A DNA stretch of 59,312 nucleotides. It comes from an uncultured Alphaproteobacteria bacterium (GTDB taxonomy: Bacteria > Pseudomonadota > Alphaproteobacteria > HIMB59 > GCA-002718135). This document shows positions 1-8,517 of the stretch, in pieces (position 1 is the stretch's first letter; each line of letters starts with the position of its first letter). The stretch spans positions 1 through 59,312 of the forward strand of contig CACAAZ010000005.1 in the NCBI GenBank assembly GCA_902530685.1, written 5' to 3'. The position numbers and the translations under genes were made by a program. Under the pieces are notes generated by a model that was given only the letters and a program-made list of their open reading frames with translations, was not told the origin of the DNA and did not search any database.

Positions 1-449
1 TCTATAATTGATATTGAGTCTCTACCGTTTATTTGCGCCCAACCAGTAATTCCTGGTTTTTGTTTATGAATACCATACTTAATTCTAAGTTCCATTAAAT
101 CATACTGATTATATAATGCTGGTCTAGGGCCAATAAAACACATATCTCCTTTTAATATATTAATAAGTTGTGGGATTTCATCTAGACTAGATTTTCTTAA
201 AAAATTTCCAAAAGGCAATAAATAAGAATTGGGATTCTCAAGCAAATGAGTAGCGACATCAGGTGTATTTTTTTTCATTGTTCTAAATTTATACATGTAA
301 AAAATTGATGAATTAATCCCTATTCTTTTAGATAAAAAAAATACTTTTCCCTTAGCTATTATAAAAAGGTAAAATATGATAATAATTGAGGGAAAAGTTA
401 AGATAATAATTAAAGTTAATGAAAAAATAATATCAAAAAATCTTGTCAT
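1..449 (-). CDS. Bacterial sugar transferase (WcaJ/PglC/ExoY type), 3' end outside the window
   Basis: This is a membrane-bound sugar-1-phosphate transferase that would load the first sugar of a surface polysaccharide onto undecaprenyl phosphate. It lies on the minus strand, and about 149 codons are visible before the left window edge cuts it. The start is the ATG at 447-449 (MTRFFDIIFS). An N-terminal hydrophobic helix follows, then YKFRTM, SLDEIPQLINILKGDM, GPRPALYNQY and KPGITGWAQINGR, all classic motifs of the family's catalytic domain. The protein begins directly at the single N-terminal membrane helix, so it is the short form without the large N-terminal membrane domain. Its ATG overlaps the TGA of an upstream epimerase-like scrap (ATGA), so it was part of a polysaccharide operon. 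The family is clear; the sugar is not. Confidence 0.9.
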   Translation of the reverse strand, partial: MTRFFDIIFSLTLIIILTFPSIIIIFYLFIIAKGKVFFLSKRIGINSSIFYMYKFRTMKKNTPDVATHLLENPNSYLLPFGNFLRKSSLDEIPQLINILKGDMCFIGPRPALYNQYDLMELRIKYGIHKQKPGITGWAQINGRDSISII

Positions 450-544
450 TTTTCATTAGAGGATTTAAGTAATGTTTCATATAAATTTACTTCCAAATTA
501 TTTTTTGGCTCCCAATTATATTTTTCTTTAAAATTGGAAGTGAA
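446..544 (-). pseudogene. C-terminal scrap of an NAD-dependent epimerase/reductase-like gene
   Basis: About 32 codons are open on the minus strand, ending in TGA at 446-448, which overlaps the sugar-transferase start. The readable peptide includes FKEKYNWEPKNNLEVNLYET, which resembles the extreme C-terminus of NAD-dependent epimerases and dehydratases (the WEPK...LEEGL region). Nothing of the Rossmann domain is present, because an in-frame stop (TAA, 545-547) and the start of a different plus-strand gene fragment lie immediately upstream. I read it as the tail of a gene cut off at a rearrangement or assembly junction. The peptide is short, so the family assignment is tentative. Confidence 0.5.
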
Positions 545-1510
545 TTAACGCGAGTATTTTCTAAACTAGATGTAGCTACTTTAGTATTGATTGATAATTC
601 TGAATACAATCTTTATTTATTAAAAAATGAATTATCTTATGTATCAAATATTGAATTAATATTTGTATTAAGTGATATTAATGATGATAATCTAAGCACA
701 AAAATAATAAGTTTAATCAATAAAAATATTGATCATATTTTTCACACAGCAGCATACAAGCATGTACCCATGGTAGAAGAGAATATTGTTGCGGCAATAA
801 AGAATAATTTTATAGGCAGTATAAATATTTATAATTTGTCAAAAAAATTAAAGTGTAAAAGTATCTTATTTATTTCAACTGATAAAGCTGTAAGACCAAC
901 TAATATTATGGGGGCCACAAAAAGATTAAGTGAACTAATGTTTCAATCTTTTTCACACTATCTAGATATAAAAATTACTATTGTCAGGTTTGGAAATGTT
1001 ATTGGATCAAGAGGATCAGTAATTCCACTATTTCAAAAACAAATTAATGAACGAATACCAATTACTGTTACTCATCCTGAAATTACAAGATATTTAATGT
1101 CTATCAATGATGCTTGTAATCTTGTTTTGGAAGCTAAAATAATTTCATCATTAGAAAAACAAAATTTTATATATTTTTTGGATATGGGTAAACCAATTAA
1201 AATTATTGATATAGCTATGAAAATGATAAAATTATCAGGATTAACGGTTTTAAATAAAGCAAGTAATTCAGGGGATATTGAAATTAAATTTATAGGATTA
1301 AGAAAAGGTGAAAAATTACATGAAGAACTTGTAATAGGTGATGATTATAAGATATCCTCAAATCCATTAATTTATAAGTGTAAAGAAGATTTTCCAAATA
1401 TTGAAAAAATTAATAATATAATTAATTCTACCAAAAAATTAATAAATGAAGAAGATACAAAACAACTAGTTCAAATATTAAATAACAATGTTGAGGGTTT
1501 TAAGAATTAA
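533..1510 (+). pseudogene. 5'-truncated nucleotide-sugar 4,6-dehydratase (CapD/FlaA1/WbpM type)
   Basis: Intact relatives convert UDP-GlcNAc to a 4-keto-6-deoxy sugar for surface polysaccharide. Homology starts abruptly at codon 533 with IGSELTRVF, the middle of the NAD-binding GxxGxxG region, and continues through LVLIDNSEYNLYLL. The glycine-rich start and anything N-terminal to it are missing. Further on are AAYKHVPMVEEN and ISTDKAVRPTNIMGATKR, with the M-x3-K catalytic variant typical of WbpM/FlaA1, then RFGNVIGSRGSVIPLF and GLRKGEKLHEEL. A TTG at 587 could in principle restart translation, but it lies inside the Rossmann fold, so the product should be inactive. The stop overlaps the stop of the converging aminotransferase gene. 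Truncation could be biological or an assembly artefact. Confidence 0.8.
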
Positions 1511-2756
1511 CTAATTGTTTCTAGAGCTTTAATCACTTTTTTTGTTTCTTCTAAAGTGTTGTAATGAGCCATGCTTATTCTTACAACTCCATCATCTGTA
1601 TCTATTCCCAAATGTTTTAAACATCTCCACGCGTAAAAATTATCATTTCTGGTTGCAATCTTACTTTGTACCAATTTTTCAGATATTTTTTTGAAGATAT
1701 ATTATGAGAGGTAAACGCTATTGTTGGAGCTCTATCTTTATTATGGATTTTATTTTTACCTATCAATTTTAAATCTGATCTTTTATCAATATAATCTAAA
1801 ATTGGATTAGCAATTATTTCTTCATGTAAAGATATTAAATTATTTACTTTATTAATTTTATTTAAAATTATTTTTTCCTCATCTTTAAAATGATGTTTAT
1901 GTAAGTTATCAAAATATTCATAAATACCTATTAATGATACAAGTTCCTCATGGTTTGGGCCTCCGGGATTAATAGTATAGGGATAATTTCCATTTAAAAA
2001 TTCATGATTTTGATTTGGTAAATCTTTTAATATTTCTTCTTTGCCATAAAGAAGTGCTAAATGGGGACCATATGTTTTGTAGAGACTAAAAGTATAAAAA
2101 TCTACATCTAGTTCTTTTACATTGGGAAAGCCATGTGGTGCATAAGACACACCATCTCCTACTACAATTATGTTACTTTCATGTGCAATTTTACAAATTT
2201 TCTTTAAATTATTTATAGATCCAACAATATTTGAACAATGAGTAACGGCTAAAATTTTTGTTTTATTTGAAATTAATTTTTTAAGTTCTGATATTTCTAG
2301 TTCATGATTATTTAAATCAAATTTCCATTCAACAATCTTAGCACCTACTTCAGTTAACCTTCTCCATGGACTTATGTTTGCTTCATGATCTTGATTAGTA
2401 ACAATAATTTCATCATTTTTACTAATATATTTTTTTAATGCATTTGATAAAACATATAAATTAATGGAAGTAGAGCCTCCTATAAGTATTTCATTTTTAT
2501 ATGCATTAATCATTTTGGCAAATAATTCTGTTGCCTTATCCATATTATCACCAGCAATTTTAGACATTGGATATTCAGCATAAGGTTGGACTTTTGTAGA
2601 TGTCATAAATTCTGTTAATTTTTCTATAACATTAATTGGAACGTAACTTCCTCCTGCGTTTTCAAAAAAAGACCAATCCTTAGATAACGGATCACTAAAT
2701 GCAGGAAATTGTGATCGTACGTAATCTATATCGAGTTTAATATTTTGTAACACCAA
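1507..2756 (-). pseudogene. Class V aminotransferase, cysteine-desulfurase-like (VC1184/TIGR01976 type), frameshifted
   Basis: This is a PLP-dependent class V aminotransferase-fold protein starting at 2756 (MVLQNIKLDIDYVRSQFPAF). The N-terminal FFENAGGSYVP, the FSLYKTYGPH loop with the PLP lysine and NPGGPNHEE are visible. In the annotated frame the last 20-odd residues (YLKNWYKVRLQ onward) do not fit the family and stop at 1617. The next frame instead reads ISEKLVQSKIATRNDNFYAW, then DDGVVRISMAHYNT, and stops at 1507-1509, which is the expected family C-terminus. The switch falls in a run of seven A (minus strand, about 1686-1692) where eight would keep the frame. Intact length would be about 416 residues. 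This is either a recent frameshift mutation or a homopolymer sequencing error; the rest is undamaged. The natural substrate of the subfamily is not established. Confidence 0.8.
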
Positions 2757-2833
2757 TGATACCTCTTATTGTATAATTTTTTATTCTAATATAAAAATAA
2801 AATCTATAAATATTTATTTCAAGTATATTAAAT

Positions 2834-4264
2834 ATGATTGATAAACGAAAATTTTATATAGATGGGAAATGGGTTAATCCAGTCATAAAAAATGATTTTG
2901 CAGTTATTAACCCATCTAATGAAAAAGCATATGCTTTTATATCTCTAGGTAGTAAAAAAGACGTTGATTTAGCTGTTAATGCAGCAAAAATGGCTTTTTT
3001 AAAATGGAGTCAGGTTGATAAAAAAGAAAAAATCATTCTTTTACAAAATTTACTTAAGATTTATGAAGATAGATGGCATGAAATAACCCAAACAATGTCT
3101 GATGAAATGGGGGCTCCATTAGATTGGTCATCCTCCGCTCAAACTTCATCTGGTGCTGATCATATCAAAGATTTTATTTTAAGACTTAAAAATTTTGAAT
3201 TTGAAAAAAAGTTCAATAAAGAATCTAATAATTATATTGTTTATGAGCCAATCGGAGTTTGCGGTTTAATAACTCCTTGGAATTGGCCAATTAATCAAAT
3301 TACATTAAAAGTGATACCTGCATTGGCTACTGGATGCACTATGATATTGAAACCTTCTGAAATTGCACCTTTGTCTGGAATGCTTTTTTCAGAAATCATT
3401 CATGAAGCAGGATTTCCTCCAGGTGTATTTAATTTAGTAAATGGTGATGGAGAAGGTGTAGGCACAGATCTATCTTCCCATAAAGATATTGATATGATTT
3501 CATTTACTGGATCAACGAGAGCAGGAAAACTTATTTCTAAAAATGCTGCAGAAACTATTAAAAGAGTTTGCTTAGAATTAGGAGGTAAGGGAGGAAATAT
3601 TGTTTTTAGCGACTCACATCCAGATGCAGTAAGAGAAGGTGTTAGAAATATTATGAGTAATTCTGGTCAATCTTGTGATGCACCAACAAGAATGCTAGTT
3701 GAAAAAACAATCTATAAAAGAGCAATAGAAGAGGCGGCTGATGAAGCAAATAAAATCAAAGTTGACATTGCTTCTAAGAATGGAGATCATATCGGTCCAG
3801 TTATTTCTAAAACACAATATGATAAAATTATTGATCTAATTAATAGCGGTATTAATGAGGGTGCTACACTCGTAGCTGGAGGTCCTCAAAAACCAAATGG
3901 ATTAGAAAAAGGATATTTTATAAAACCTACAATATTTACAGATGTCACTAATGATATGAGAATAGCAAAAGAAGAAATTTTTGGACCAGTACTATCAATA
4001 ATTCCATTTGAGAATGAAGATGAGGCTGTATCAATTGTTAACGATACATCATATGGCCTAGGAAATTATGTTCAAACTCAAGATAAAGAAAAGGCTAAAA
4101 GGGTAGCAAGAAAATTTAGATCTGGGGGTGTCTATATAAATGGAAATAGTGCTGATCCAGGTACTCCCTTTGGTGGTTACAGACAATCGGGTAATGGAAG
4201 AGAGGGAGGTGATTGGGGTCTAGAAGAATATTTAGAAATTAAAACTATCTGTGGCTGGGAATAA
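2834..4264 (+). CDS. NAD(P)+-dependent aldehyde dehydrogenase
   Basis: This enzyme would oxidise an aldehyde to its acid in the cytoplasm. At 476 residues it is full length for the family. The cofactor region TPWNWPINQ, the catalytic glutamate E248 (LELGGKGG), the nucleophile C281 (SGQSC) and EIFGPV are all present, with the usual spacing of about 33-34 residues between Glu and Cys. It is read from ATG 2834, divergently from the broken aminotransferase, with 77 bp between the starts. It converges on the gamma-butyrobetaine-hydroxylase-like gene with 1 bp between their ends. The substrate cannot be read from sequence; context suggests an aldehyde from trimethylated amine or alcohol catabolism, for example 4-trimethylaminobutyraldehyde, but that is inference. 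Confidence 0.9.
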   Translation: MIDKRKFYIDGKWVNPVIKNDFAVINPSNEKAYAFISLGSKKDVDLAVNAAKMAFLKWSQVDKKEKIILLQNLLKIYEDRWHEITQTMSDEMGAPLDWSSSAQTSSGADHIKDFILRLKNFEFEKKFNKESNNYIVYEPIGVCGLITPWNWPINQITLKVIPALATGCTMILKPSEIAPLSGMLFSEIIHEAGFPPGVFNLVNGDGEGVGTDLSSHKDIDMISFTGSTRAGKLISKNAAETIKRVCLELGGKGGNIVFSDSHPDAVREGVRNIMSNSGQSCDAPTRMLVEKTIYKRAIEEAADEANKIKVDIASKNGDHIGPVISKTQYDKIIDLINSGINEGATLVAGGPQKPNGLEKGYFIKPTIFTDVTNDMRIAKEEIFGPVLSIIPFENEDEAVSIVNDTSYGLGNYVQTQDKEKAKRVARKFRSGGVYINGNSADPGTPFGGYRQSGNGREGGDWGLEEYLEIKTICGWE

Positions 4265-4265
4265 T

Positions 4266-5405
4266 CTAAACTTTAATATTATTAAAATAATTTAATCTTC
4301 CTATTATTTCATCTCTTTCAATATAATATCCTTGAAGATGTCTATTTCCAGAGTTTGGATCAAATTCAGTCCTTCCATGTAATACTCTTCTATTGTTAAA
4401 ACAAAATATATCACCTGCCTCTAATCTAAAATCAATTTTAAATTTTTTGTTTTGAAGCAATGCTGCAAAATATTGGTAAGCATCATAAAATTTTTTCATT
4501 TTTTTTGGATCAATATCAACTGCTCCCATTGCAGCCATACTAAATCTAATATCATTGAAATCATTATCTTTTGTAAGTGTAATTATTGGTGAATGAAGAA
4601 TTCTGACAGCTTTTTGAGTATAATCAGTATCTTTGAATTTAACGTGAGTTTTTGTTAAAATATTAAAAACATCTTTTTCATTTTTTTTTAAATAATTTGC
4701 AACTGCAAAACCATCTACAACAGATGATAATCCACCATTAGCTTCATTTACTAAACAATGAAGAAACTGATAACCAGGAGCATATTCAAAATAAGGTAAG
4801 TCGGTATGATTTCTTAATGCATCTGCCGTATAAGCAGTGTTATTTGGCTTTGGAATGTTAATTACTTCAAATGGTGTGCCAAAAAATGTTTCTCTATGAT
4901 GGCTTATTCTGTTTATTATTTTGAATGCTGATTTTTTTCTAGTTGGTGCATTTTTGATTAATGCAAAACCATAAGTATGAAGTAAATTTAACCATTTATT
5001 TAAATGTTTGTCATTTTTTATTACACTATTATGATCAACAATAATTTTTTTTAAATTTTTTTTTAATTTACCATCCCAAAAAATATAAGGTGATTTATAT
5101 TTTCGATTATTTATTTCGGTATAACAATGATCTCTTAACCATTTTAAATTGAATTTGCTACTATGATTACCTTCACTCCAATCAATATTGAGTTTATTTT
5201 TTTCAATTTTATAATTTTTAGGAAATATTTTTTTACTGACAGTTAAAATATTAAAGACTCGCATATTTGCAGTTGGATGTATTGCTGTTGGGCAATTATC
5301 TCTTAACCACATAAAATGGAATTTACTTTCAAAATTATCTTTCCACAAAATACTTAAATGGTTATTCTTTTTTTCTAATTTTTTTACATGATATTTGTTA
5401 CTCAT
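4266..5405 (-). CDS. Gamma-butyrobetaine dioxygenase-like Fe(II)/2-oxoglutarate oxygenase
   Basis: Members hydroxylate gamma-butyrobetaine to L-carnitine, or act on trimethyllysine; the related TmpA acts on 2-trimethylaminoethylphosphonate. There are 379 residues, close to human BBOX1 (387). An N-terminal DUF971-type domain (about 1-110) carries two WLRD repeats (33-36 and 89-92), followed by a TauD/TfdA domain. Iron ligands are H200 and D202 (RNHTDLPYFEY) and H343 (VLHGRTEF), with the 2-oxoglutarate Arg near R355. The N-terminal zinc site is altered: C38 remains, the position of human C40 is Thr, the position of C43 is His43, and H81 is near the human His82. Carnitine catabolic genes lie 27 kb away in the same window, which favours a butyrobetaine role, but TmpA-type activity is not excluded. 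Confidence 0.8.
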   Translation of the reverse strand: MSNKYHVKKLEKKNNHLSILWKDNFESKFHFMWLRDNCPTAIHPTANMRVFNILTVSKKIFPKNYKIEKNKLNIDWSEGNHSSKFNLKWLRDHCYTEINNRKYKSPYIFWDGKLKKNLKKIIVDHNSVIKNDKHLNKWLNLLHTYGFALIKNAPTRKKSAFKIINRISHHRETFFGTPFEVINIPKPNNTAYTADALRNHTDLPYFEYAPGYQFLHCLVNEANGGLSSVVDGFAVANYLKKNEKDVFNILTKTHVKFKDTDYTQKAVRILHSPIITLTKDNDFNDIRFSMAAMGAVDIDPKKMKKFYDAYQYFAALLQNKKFKIDFRLEAGDIFCFNNRRVLHGRTEFDPNSGNRHLQGYYIERDEIIGRLNYFNNIKV

Positions 5406-5454
5406 TTTGAAATATTTATATCTAAAAAATTATCTTAGTATATTTAACAAATTA

Positions 5455-6315
5455 ATGAAATCGAAAAATAATAATCTCTTGGGAATTTCTTTCATGTTAT
5501 TTTCTATGTTTTGTCTAAGTATAAATGATATCACGTATAAATATTTAAGCTTTCATTTTCCTGTATGGGAATCAATATTCTTCAGAGCACTAAGTGGAAG
5601 TATTATTGCAACTTTTTTAGCAATGTATTTTGGATTTGATAAGTTAAAAACTAAAAAACCAGTTAGACATGCTATCCGAGCTCTTTCTGCTTCTGCTTGT
5701 GTTGTTTTCTATATTTACGGAATTAATCATTTAATGTTATCTGAAAATATTGCTATTGCACATTCTGCTCCCATTATTGCTGCTTTTCTTGCTGTACCAA
5801 TACTTGGTGAGAGAATTGGGATTTTTAGAACTACAGCAATATTGATTGGTTTCATCGGTGTATTAATTATTGTTAAACCCGGTACTGACTTATTCAAATT
5901 AGAAACACTCTATCCTCTAATATCAGCAGCTTTTATGGCTTCTGTTTATTTATCAACGAGATCAGTAATGAGTACCGATTCTAGTGTTGCAATTGTTTTT
6001 TATTACTCTTTTGCATTATTATTTACGTCAATAATATTTTTCCCTGATAATTTTATTATGCCAAATGGAATTCAATTAATTTTAGCTATGAGTTTAGGTG
6101 TGATGGGATCACTAGGACATTTATTTATGTCTCAAGCAGCTAAATACGCAGATGTTGCAATTACTTCACCCTTTGAATACTCATCTTTTATATTTGTAGG
6201 AATAATGGGATATTTAATTTATTCTGAGGTTCCAACTTTAAGTATTTATTTAGGCGGAGCAATAATTATCAGTACTGGAATATTTATAGCTTACAGAGAA
6301 AGAAAAACTAGCTAA
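5455..6315 (+). CDS. EamA/DMT-superfamily transporter
   Basis: This is an inner-membrane metabolite exporter or permease of the drug/metabolite transporter superfamily. Two EamA repeats give about ten hydrophobic helices, with the conserved SENIAIAHSAPIIAAFLA and GERIG at the end of the first repeat. I start it at ATG 5455 (MKSKNNNLLGISFML), not at an in-frame ATG 60 bp upstream. The upstream start would overlap the divergent dioxygenase gene and add 20 residues unlike the family. From 5455 it is 286 residues, normal for the family. The ligand is unknown. It converges on the MmgE/PrpD gene with 1 bp between ends. Confidence 0.85.
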   Translation: MKSKNNNLLGISFMLFSMFCLSINDITYKYLSFHFPVWESIFFRALSGSIIATFLAMYFGFDKLKTKKPVRHAIRALSASACVVFYIYGINHLMLSENIAIAHSAPIIAAFLAVPILGERIGIFRTTAILIGFIGVLIIVKPGTDLFKLETLYPLISAAFMASVYLSTRSVMSTDSSVAIVFYYSFALLFTSIIFFPDNFIMPNGIQLILAMSLGVMGSLGHLFMSQAAKYADVAITSPFEYSSFIFVGIMGYLIYSEVPTLSIYLGGAIIISTGIFIAYRERKTS

Positions 6316-6316
6316 A

Positions 6317-7642
6317 TTAAAAAATTATTTCTTTTAAATTTTTCTTCTTATATTTTTGATTTCTTATTTTATTTAAAATATTTTTTTTACCTCCACACAT
6401 TAAAAATTTATTATCAATATCTTCGTCTTTTAAAGGGTCATTTTTTCCTCCTTTAATATGTAATATTTTTTCAATCAATATACTTCCATCATTCATTATT
6501 ACTTTAATTATATCAGGATACTTAGGATCATAGTCTTCAAAATTATTTGGGACTTTGTAAGTGATTAGTTTAATCTTTCTAGTCAATTTTAAACTTTTTT
6601 TATTTTTAGAAATATTTAAACTAGTTAAATCAAATTTACCATTAATGAGAGCGGTTGCTAAACAATAACTCAATGAAAATCTAGCTTCAGTAGAATTTTT
6701 AGGTATATGAAATTTTGATACTCTGAACCAAGGTTCTGGAAACTCAATTGCGATAGATTTAATATTTTTTTTTATAAAAATTTTTTTATTTAAAATTAAT
6801 CCGCCTTGTATTACTCTTTGTGAATAACTACAAACTGGCCAAAACTTAATAAAATTTGGAAATTTAATTATTGCATTTCCTAAATCTGATCTTTTAAGAT
6901 TATTATTTAATTTTTTAGAAAATTTACTACCATACAATTCAATAAATCCTCTCTCAATATTCCAAATATCTTGATTAGCTGTCCCTCCATTTTTTGCAAG
7001 TAAGGCTGACTGTACCCCTGCTTGAGCAGCAAAACCTACATGAAAAGCTTTTATATCTGTGCCGAATTGCTGTTTTAAACCAGATGAAAAACTTGTTGCA
7101 ATAGAAATTGCATTTGCCATTTGATCTGCATTTAATTTTAACACTTTAGATACTGCCGCAGCAGTTCCTATCACGCCTATTGTATTTGCTGAATGCCATC
7201 CTTTATAATAATGATCATAACTAAGTGCTTGTCCTAATTTTATTATTAATTCATATCCTACTAGCCATCCCTGATATGTTTCCTCAATTGAGATGTCTTT
7301 CATTTGAGCAATAGATATAAGAGCAGAAAAAATTGGTGCACTAGGATGAGATCCTGCAACGAATTCGTAATCATCAAAGTCTATAGACGCTGATCTGACT
7401 CCATGTAAAAAACATGCTGCAGAAATAGATAATTTTTTTCCTCCTCCAAATATCTTAATGTTTTTTGAATTATTATTTTCTAAACAGTATTTTAAGGCAA
7501 CCTTTGATTGTTTTTCTTTAACACCTGATAATATACAAGCTAGGGTATCTATGAATGCATTTTCTGCTTTTTTATAAGTTACCTTATTGATATTAATTTT
7601 TTTTTGTGATGCCCAATTACAAAATTTTTTATGAAAACTCAT
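6317..7642 (-). CDS. MmgE/PrpD family protein (2-methylcitrate dehydratase / cis-aconitate decarboxylase fold)
   Basis: The family includes 2-methylcitrate dehydratase (PrpD) and cis-aconitate decarboxylase. The protein has 441 residues, full length. The N-terminal helical domain contains DTLACILSG, HGVRSASIDFDD, SHPSAPIFSA and the family signature GWHSANTIGVIGTAAA. It overlaps the upstream MaoC-type hydratase by 4 bp (ATGA), so the two are translationally coupled. There is no prpB or prpC nearby, so a methylcitrate cycle is not indicated. A pairing with a mesaconyl/itaconyl-CoA hydratase-like enzyme would suit C5 dicarboxylate chemistry, which is inference. The C-terminal quarter is Lys-rich, like many proteins in this AT-rich genome. 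Confidence 0.85.
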   Translation of the reverse strand: MSFHKKFCNWASQKKININKVTYKKAENAFIDTLACILSGVKEKQSKVALKYCLENNNSKNIKIFGGGKKLSISAACFLHGVRSASIDFDDYEFVAGSHPSAPIFSALISIAQMKDISIEETYQGWLVGYELIIKLGQALSYDHYYKGWHSANTIGVIGTAAAVSKVLKLNADQMANAISIATSFSSGLKQQFGTDIKAFHVGFAAQAGVQSALLAKNGGTANQDIWNIERGFIELYGSKFSKKLNNNLKRSDLGNAIIKFPNFIKFWPVCSYSQRVIQGGLILNKKIFIKKNIKSIAIEFPEPWFRVSKFHIPKNSTEARFSLSYCLATALINGKFDLTSLNISKNKKSLKLTRKIKLITYKVPNNFEDYDPKYPDIIKVIMNDGSILIEKILHIKGGKNDPLKDEDIDNKFLMCGGKKNILNKIRNQKYKKKNLKEIIF

Positions 7643-8457
7643 TTTTTATATTTTGCAATCATTGTAATTTCTTGTTTTTCATTAAGAATTCTTCCAATAA
7701 TTTCATCATCTCGATTTTCAGCAATTTCTACAAAGAAATTATTGTTATATACAAGAGGTGCTATAGCTTTATATTCAAAAGAATTGAACTCAATCTCGTT
7801 TTTTCTTGCAAGATTTAAAAGATAAGTTGCTTGAAGAGGTGCGTGGACTAATAATCCCATATGGCCCTCATAATTTTTTGTATAATCATTATCATAATGA
7901 ATCTTATGTCCATTAAAAGTTAAAGCAGAATATCTAAATAGCAAAGTTGATGAACTAAAAATTTCTACTTTATCAATTAATTTTAATTCATCTTTTATTT
8001 TAGGAGTAATGGAGTTTTTATTTATTTTTTCTCTATAAACAGCAGTTTGATCTTCTGATATTATTAATTTATTTTTATTTAAATATTCATGATTAATATT
8101 AACAAAACATAGATTGCCTGATCTACCTTCTTTAAATTCAATACTTGAAATGGTTGAATTTTTTTTAATTTCATATCCAATTTTAAATTCATCAAATATT
8201 TTTATTTTACCTCCAGCCCACATTCTAATTTTATAAGGTAACTCAGGTAAGAAAATTCCTAATTTTGTATTTCCATCTTTATCTAGTTCGTCTATTGAAG
8301 CCACATCTGGGCATAAACATAAAAAAATTCCTTCAGGAACAGTTTGATCACTTAAACAGTTTTGATCGATTGTTTTTTTTAAATGATCAACTAATCGAGG
8401 AGTAATGATATCACATCTTGAAATTTTCTTTCCAATCCAATCTTTGTAATTATTCAT
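7639..8457 (-). CDS. MaoC-like acyl-CoA hydratase (mesaconyl/itaconyl-CoA hydratase type)
   Basis: This is a double hot-dog hydratase of 272 residues. The N-terminal hot dog (about 1-140) contains FLPELPYKIRMWAGGKI. The C-terminal hot dog carries FRYSALTFNGHKIHYDNDY and LLVHAPLQA, the motif pair of the mesaconyl-C4-CoA / itaconyl-CoA hydratase and HTD2-like group. It would add or remove water on a branched dicarboxylyl-CoA or enoyl-CoA in the cytoplasm. It is first in a two-gene unit with the MmgE/PrpD gene and is read divergently from the GMC oxidoreductase, with 60 bp between starts. The exact CoA ester is not determinable from sequence. Confidence 0.8.
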   Translation of the reverse strand: MNNYKDWIGKKISRCDIITPRLVDHLKKTIDQNCLSDQTVPEGIFLCLCPDVASIDELDKDGNTKLGIFLPELPYKIRMWAGGKIKIFDEFKIGYEIKKNSTISSIEFKEGRSGNLCFVNINHEYLNKNKLIISEDQTAVYREKINKNSITPKIKDELKLIDKVEIFSSSTLLFRYSALTFNGHKIHYDNDYTKNYEGHMGLLVHAPLQATYLLNLARKNEIEFNSFEYKAIAPLVYNNNFFVEIAENRDDEIIGRILNEKQEITMIAKYKK

Positions 8458-8517
8458 ATTTAATTTACTCGAGTTTACTTATAAATTAATAATTAGTATA
8501 ATTTATATTTTTAAAAA

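Noticed and set aside
5395-5454. Upstream start for the EamA transporter
   Set aside because: It overlaps the divergent dioxygenase and adds 20 residues not typical of the family.
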